Shown here in pieces: positions 61,142-64,000 of a stretch of DNA of 64,000 nt. Origin of the DNA: CALINB01 sp938045325 (lineage in GTDB: Bacteria; Pseudomonadota; Alphaproteobacteria; Rhodospirillales; CALINB01). The notes beneath the pieces are model-generated. The model was not told the origin of the DNA and ran no database searches. It saw only the letters and a program-made list of their open reading frames with translations. Every line of letters starts with the position of its first letter. Positions within the stretch are counted from its first letter, which is position 1. The DNA lies in NCBI GenBank assembly GCA_038114465.1, contig JAYNQW010000006.1:81289-145288 (forward strand). Direction: 5' to 3'. Position numbers and translations under genes: made by a program.

Positions 61142-61827
61142 GCGAGCGCCTCGATCAGGCCGTCGAACATCGGCCGGCCATCGAGCCCGCCTAACAACGG
61201 ATCGGCGAGCCTCTCGGGATGGGGCATCATGCCGAGCACGTTGCCCTTTTCATTTAAGACGCCGGCAATGTTATCGATGCTGCCGTTCGGATTGGACGAC
61301 GCGTCCGTCTTGCCCGTATCGTCACAATAGCGGAACGCGATGCGATTTTGATCCTTGAGAGCCTTGAGCGTGTCCGGATCGGTGAAGTAATTGCCTTCGT
61401 TATGGGCGATGGGAATGCGAATGATTTGGCCGTCTGTATATTGGCGGGTAAACACCGTTTCCGTGTTTTCGACCCGCAGGAGGACGTCTTTGCAGATGAA
61501 TTTAAGTCCGGCGTTTTGCATCAAGACACCCGGCAGCAGGCCGGTTTCCGTCAGCACCTGAAAACCGTTGCAAATTCCAAGCGTCGGCGTGCCGCCCCGG
61601 GCTTGCTTGACGACGCTTTGCATGATCGGCGATTTCGCCGCCATCGCGCCGCAGCGCAGGTAATCGCCGAAGGAAAACCCGCCGGGGACGACGATGAGAT
61701 CGACATCGGGCAGGGCGGTTTCCTTGTGCCACACCATGAGGGGGTCTTCGCCCATGCTTTGGGCGAGCGCGACTTTCATATCGCGGTCGCAGTTCGATCC
61801 GGGGAAAACGATGACGGCGGCTTTCAC
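61138..61827 (-). CDS. purQ: Phosphoribosylformylglycinamidine synthase subunit I (glutaminase)
   Basis: Class I glutamine amidotransferase subunit of the FGAR complex, 229 residues. The nucleophile cysteine lies in LGICNGFQVL, the oxyanion region in VPGGFSFGDYLRCGAM, and the histidine/glutamate pair in MMPHPER. The start is GTG at 61827, and the open frame further upstream is not needed. purS is 36 nt upstream and purL overlaps its 3' end by 4 nt, so the three subunits are made together. Confidence 0.97.
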   Translation of the reverse strand: MKAAVIVFPGSNCDRDMKVALAQSMGEDPLMVWHKETALPDVDLIVVPGGFSFGDYLRCGAMAAKSPIMQSVVKQARGGTPTLGICNGFQVLTETGLLPGVLMQNAGLKFICKDVLLRVENTETVFTRQYTDGQIIRIPIAHNEGNYFTDPDTLKALKDQNRIAFRYCDDTGKTDASSNPNGSIDNIAGVLNEKGNVLGMMPHPERLADPLLGGLDGRPMFDGLIEALA

Positions 61828-61863
61828 GGGGCGCGCCTCTTGTGGCTGGGCATGAATAGATAC

Positions 61864-62115
61864 TTATTCGGCGATTTCAATGTCGTAATTTTCAATGACA
61901 GTGTTGGAGAGAAGTTGCTTGCACATATCCTCGACCTGGGCGCGTGCCTTGGCCGCATCCGTCTCGGTGAGGTCGAGCTCGATGAACTTGCCTTGGCGCA
62001 CGTCTTCGACGCCTTCAAAGCCGAGGGAGCCGAGCGCGTGCTGCACGGCTTTGCCTTGTGGGTCCAAGACGCCGTTTTTTAAAGTGACATGGACCTTGGC
62101 TTTCACAGGAGTCAT
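61864..62115 (-). CDS. purS: Phosphoribosylformylglycinamidine synthase subunit PurS
   Basis: Small bridging subunit of 83 residues that holds PurQ to PurL. The conserved features are VHVTLKNGVLDPQGKAVQHAL and the GKFIELDL strand. The start is the ATG at 62115 (MTPVKAKV); an open frame continues upstream to 62199 but lies before the family start. First gene of the purS-purQ-purL-bolA-grxD row on the minus strand. purC, which often precedes purS, is absent; instead an NRDE gene lies upstream. Confidence 0.94.
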   Translation of the reverse strand: MTPVKAKVHVTLKNGVLDPQGKAVQHALGSLGFEGVEDVRQGKFIELDLTETDAAKARAQVEDMCKQLLSNTVIENYDIEIAE

Positions 62116-62244
62116 CCTTTCGGGGAAATCGTTGTCGGTTCGCTCAACCGGGCCGGTCGGCGTGATAAGCCTGATATAGCAATTGTGCCGGGCCAGCACA
62201 ATGAAACCCGCCGCCCTGAAGGGCTTCCAAAAACAGGCGTATTA

Positions 62245-63015
62245 TCAAAGTTCTAGCGGTTCGTGTTCAGCCTCACCCGGACGCCCCGGCGCGAACAGCC
62301 AAATCGGTTTTACGCCGATTCGATTAATATGCGGCAACGCGATGAGCGAAGACGATACCGTGCCATAACCGTGACCGGTGACGATGCACAATGCGCCTTC
62401 GGATCCCGCGTCTGGCGCACGCTCGCGGCTGGCCAGCAGCGTTTGCCAAGCGGACCAATCGCCGGTTTCGGGGTCGGGTATCTCGGCGGCACGGAATTTC
62501 GGCAAGTGATGACGCGTCCGTGCGCCGCGCGTGTCGTTGAGATCGTAGGCTGTCACCATAGAAACGCCGGTGGGGATTTCATGCATGCTGACCGGCGAAT
62601 CGGCGACGCCGTTACCGGACCCGCCGGTGGATTTGAGCCAGAAGGCCTGGGTTGCATCGGCAATGACCATGTTGAACGAACGATAACTGGCGGCTTCAAG
62701 GTGGGTAAGGGCTTCGGCGGCATCGTGTGCGGTTGCGTGATCGAGCGCCTCCAAGGGCAGCTCGCCGCGGCTGCGTTTATCGTCGGCCGGTCCGAGGCTG
62801 TCTTTGCGGTTGAGGACCCCGGCGACAATGCCATCATCATTGAGCCCGAGCCAGGTGCCGCCGGCAAGCTCGTCGCGCCCGGCGATGACGTGATCGCGGT
62901 CCGGCCAATGGCGCGCGGGGGCTTGCCAAGGCCGGTTCTGCATCTCATCGCGGGTGGTGGCGACGATGACCGGCCAGTCGTCTTCGGGGGCATAGCGGAT
63001 AATAAAGGTGCACAT
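62245..63015 (-). CDS. NRDE (TANGO2-like) family protein
   Basis: Protein of 256 residues in the NRDE/TANGO2 family, whose members resemble Ntn-hydrolase folds. The N-terminal MCTFII puts a cysteine at position 2, followed by TTRDEMQNRPW (the NRDE-type block, here TRDE) and GGTWLGLNDDGIVAGVLNRKD. The C-terminal half is variable. Function is uncertain; eukaryotic relatives affect lipid and Golgi homeostasis. It sits 129 nt upstream of purS and is divergent from the ATPase inhibitor gene. Confidence 0.88.
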   Translation of the reverse strand: MCTFIIRYAPEDDWPVIVATTRDEMQNRPWQAPARHWPDRDHVIAGRDELAGGTWLGLNDDGIVAGVLNRKDSLGPADDKRSRGELPLEALDHATAHDAAEALTHLEAASYRSFNMVIADATQAFWLKSTGGSGNGVADSPVSMHEIPTGVSMVTAYDLNDTRGARTRHHLPKFRAAEIPDPETGDWSAWQTLLASRERAPDAGSEGALCIVTGHGYGTVSSSLIALPHINRIGVKPIWLFAPGRPGEAEHEPLEL

Positions 63016-63032
63016 TCAATTAAGGCTCATTT

Positions 63033-63115
63033 TGTGTTCAAGATGTAGATTATATTATTTTTCAATCAATGGATTGCGAAAGTCGGCAATCAACCATAAA
63101 TTCCTGTTGAACACA
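63033..63115. repeat. Inverted repeat TGTGTTCAA / TTGAACACA in a divergent spacer
   Basis: TGTGTTCAA (63033-63041) and TTGAACACA (63107-63115) are perfect 9-bp inverted copies 65 bases apart, placed between the divergent NRDE and DUF1476 genes. It may be a pair of half-operators, but chance cannot be excluded. Confidence 0.35.
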
Positions 63116-63149
63116 TAGTCAGAACATCTTTCCCGGGAGACAATCATCC

Positions 63150-63482
63150 ATGCCGGCAGACGCATTTCAAAAGCGCGAACAAGGCGAAGAAGCCCACTTC
63201 AAACTGGATCTGGAAATCAGGTTTAAAGCCGAAGCGCGGCGCAACCGGCTGCTGGGCCAATGGGCGGGTGATAAAATGGGCCTCGATGAGGCGGCCCGCG
63301 CCGAATATGCCAGGGAAGTGATCGCCGCCGATCTCGAAGAGCCGGGCTACGAGGATGTGATCCGTAAAGTGACGAAGGATTTCGAGAAAAACGACATCCC
63401 GTTGGGCGAAGATGATGTCCGCGCCGAGATCATCCGCCTCGGCCCGATTGCGCTTGCCGAAGTGAATAAGGAAGTATCTTAA
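63150..63482 (+). CDS. F1F0-ATPase inhibitor subunit zeta (DUF1476)
   Basis: Small protein of 110 residues typical of alphaproteobacteria. The conserved stretch is DAFQKREQGEEAHFKLDLE followed by RFKAEARRNRLLGQWA, near the N-terminus. The N-terminal inhibitory region of the Paracoccus zeta subunit blocks F1-ATPase hydrolysis. Probably acts in the cytoplasm on the ATP synthase. GGGAGAC precedes the start. A terminator follows at 63523. Confidence 0.9.
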   Translation: MPADAFQKREQGEEAHFKLDLEIRFKAEARRNRLLGQWAGDKMGLDEAARAEYAREVIAADLEEPGYEDVIRKVTKDFEKNDIPLGEDDVRAEIIRLGPIALAEVNKEVS

Positions 63483-63493
63483 AAAAGTATCAA

Positions 63494-63512
63494 AATTCGC
63501 CGAGGGCGAATT
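63494..63512. repeat. Perfect short hairpin AATTCGCC-GAG-GGCGAATT
   Basis: 8-bp perfect arms around a 3-base loop, just after the DUF1476 stop. It has no T-tract, so it is not a terminator itself, but it lies 10 bases before one and may stabilise the mRNA 3' end. Confidence 0.45.
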
Positions 63513-63522
63513 GACTGCATAC

Positions 63523-63558
63523 AAAACCCGGACCCTCGATATGAGAGCCCGGGTTTTT
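63523..63558. terminator. Bidirectional terminator after the DUF1476 gene
   Basis: AAAACCCGG (63523-63531) pairs with CCGGGTTTT, with further CTC/GAG pairing inside and a T-tract ending at 63558. It separates the plus-strand DUF1476 gene from the minus-strand lectin-domain gene. Confidence 0.9.
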
Positions 63559-63573
63559 GATGTGCGGGGCGCG

Positions 63574-64000
63574 TTACTTCACCCACTTGAACATTTGGTC
63601 CTTCGTTTTCCAGCAGTCCCATTGCCGGAACGGCGTGCCGTTTTTGGTGTTGGCTTTGGTTAGCGCCAGGCACTTTTTCGAATGTTTAGCCCGGATGCGG
63701 AACCAACCTTTTTCGGCGGATGCGATAAAGATCCATTGCTGGTTTGCCTTGCCGTGACAGGGCCACTGCAGAACCTGGGCGCCTTTGTTCTTACTGCCGC
63801 CGGCGACGTCCAGGCAAAGTCCCGAGTTCGCGCTTTTGATTTCGAAGTGTCCGCCGGGTCGTTTTTTCAGATACCACTTCTGATTGACGTTTTTACCGTT
63901 GCAGGCCCAAGCGTGAATTTTGGTGCCCTTGCTTCTTTTGTTGGTGCTGTTGTAAAGCCCCCTTGTTATGGGCCAGTTGTTGCTAGAGTTTCCGGCACGG
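63574..64000 (-). CDS. Ricin-type beta-trefoil lectin domain protein (partial, runs off the right edge)
   Basis: Minus-strand coding sequence with its stop (TAA) at 63574-63576; the 5' part lies beyond base 64000, so there is no start in the window. About 142 residues are visible. They show a ricin B-like repeat: WACNGKNVNQKWYL, LQWPCHGKANQQWIF and RQWDCWKTKDQMFKW carry the QxW/QxxW pattern with paired cysteines and G.CLDV-type loops (GLCLDVAG, KCLALTKA). This is a carbohydrate-binding fold found in secreted enzymes, toxins and lectins. What domain precedes it cannot be seen. Confidence 0.8.
   Translation of the reverse strand, partial: RAGNSSNNWPITRGLYNSTNKRSKGTKIHAWACNGKNVNQKWYLKKRPGGHFEIKSANSGLCLDVAGGSKNKGAQVLQWPCHGKANQQWIFIASAEKGWFRIRAKHSKKCLALTKANTKNGTPFRQWDCWKTKDQMFKWVK

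Noticed and set aside
61348..62082. 244-codon plus-strand frame opposite purQ and purS
   Set aside because: Overlaps two conserved purine genes on the other strand; no supporting motif or ribosome-binding site.
62263..63048. 261-codon plus-strand frame opposite the NRDE gene
   Set aside because: Antisense of a recognisable NRDE family gene; no credible start or motif.
1..64000. tRNA, rRNA or CRISPR arrays
   Set aside because: No T-loop-like GGTTCGAATCC with matching acceptor stem, no rRNA-like sequence and no regularly spaced repeats were found on reading; very degenerate tRNAs cannot be ruled out without a covariance search.

Overview
This window looks like core chromosome from an alphaproteobacterium, most likely a Rhodospirillales-like lineage. 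The supporting signs are a GcrA cell-cycle regulator, a SAM-II riboswitch ahead of a sulfhydrylase gene, an F1-ATPase inhibitor zeta subunit (DUF1476), DUF1244 and DUF3035 proteins, a class I lysyl-tRNA synthetase, a plant/alphaproteobacterial-type glutamate-cysteine ligase and a full lipid A assembly block. Base composition looks even and gene packing is tight, with many 4-nt ATGA overlaps. I see no prophage, IS element, CRISPR array, rRNA or tRNA. The placement below order level is inference.

Layout. 0-8 kb: ribF-ileS-lspA, a DUF3035 lipoprotein and a pair of M16 peptidase-family proteins (one with the zinc motif, one without). 8-13.5 kb: pgi, mutL, an unassigned Rossmann/methyltransferase-like protein and an MFS transporter. 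13.5-20 kb: rsmD and an rluB-type pseudouridine synthase, a class-I amidotransferase-like hydrolase, tadA, DUF1244, purD, xseA and an M23 peptidase. 20-26 kb (minus strand): msbA-type exporter, DUF374 acyltransferase, waaA, lpxK and an LpxL-type acyltransferase, one lipid A/LPS operon. 26-35.4 kb: tldE/pmbA and tldD flank a redox block of 2-oxoacid:ferredoxin oxidoreductase (fused gamma-alpha plus beta), a ferredoxin-NADP reductase and a rhodanese, then metZ under a SAM-II riboswitch. 35.4-43.6 kb: a methyltransferase, an ABC-2 exporter, gshA, rsmE, ubiA, a possible gamma-glutamylcyclotransferase-like protein and a GAF/HD-GYP protein. 43.9-49.3 kb: ubiD, class I lysS, a repeat-bearing spacer with a possibly frameshifted small ORF, a fatty-acid desaturase and a Sel1 protein. 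49.4-55 kb: an orphan S24 repressor, methylmalonyl-CoA mutase, gcrA, an orphan protein resembling the C-terminal domain of FliG, a Nudix protein and a YtoQ protein. 55-64 kb: gluQ, an esterase, an HNH protein, rpsD, then purSQL-bolA-grxD, an NRDE protein, the ATPase zeta subunit, and a ricin-type lectin-domain gene that runs off the right edge.

Genes that plausibly act together: lipid A acylation, phosphorylation, Kdo transfer and flipping (20.2-25.9 kb); purine synthesis (purD, purS, purQ, purL); lipoprotein maturation beside a lipoprotein; glutathione synthesis with CGFS glutaredoxin/BolA; UbiA and UbiD for quinones; KorAB with a flavoprotein reductase for low-potential electron exchange; and TldD/TldE as a two-subunit metalloprotease encoded in two places about 6.6 kb apart.

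The most interesting signals are: (1) the SAM-II aptamer with its own promoter and an intrinsic terminator; (2) the stand-alone FliG-C-like protein away from any flagellar gene; (3) a DnaA box inside a perfect inverted repeat plus a GANTC site ahead of gcrA; (4) an in-frame TTTTTTG slippery heptamer in a small ORF whose -1 frame stays open for a protein-like extension; (5) a mosaic of inverted repeats beside that ORF. None of these could be checked against databases here.
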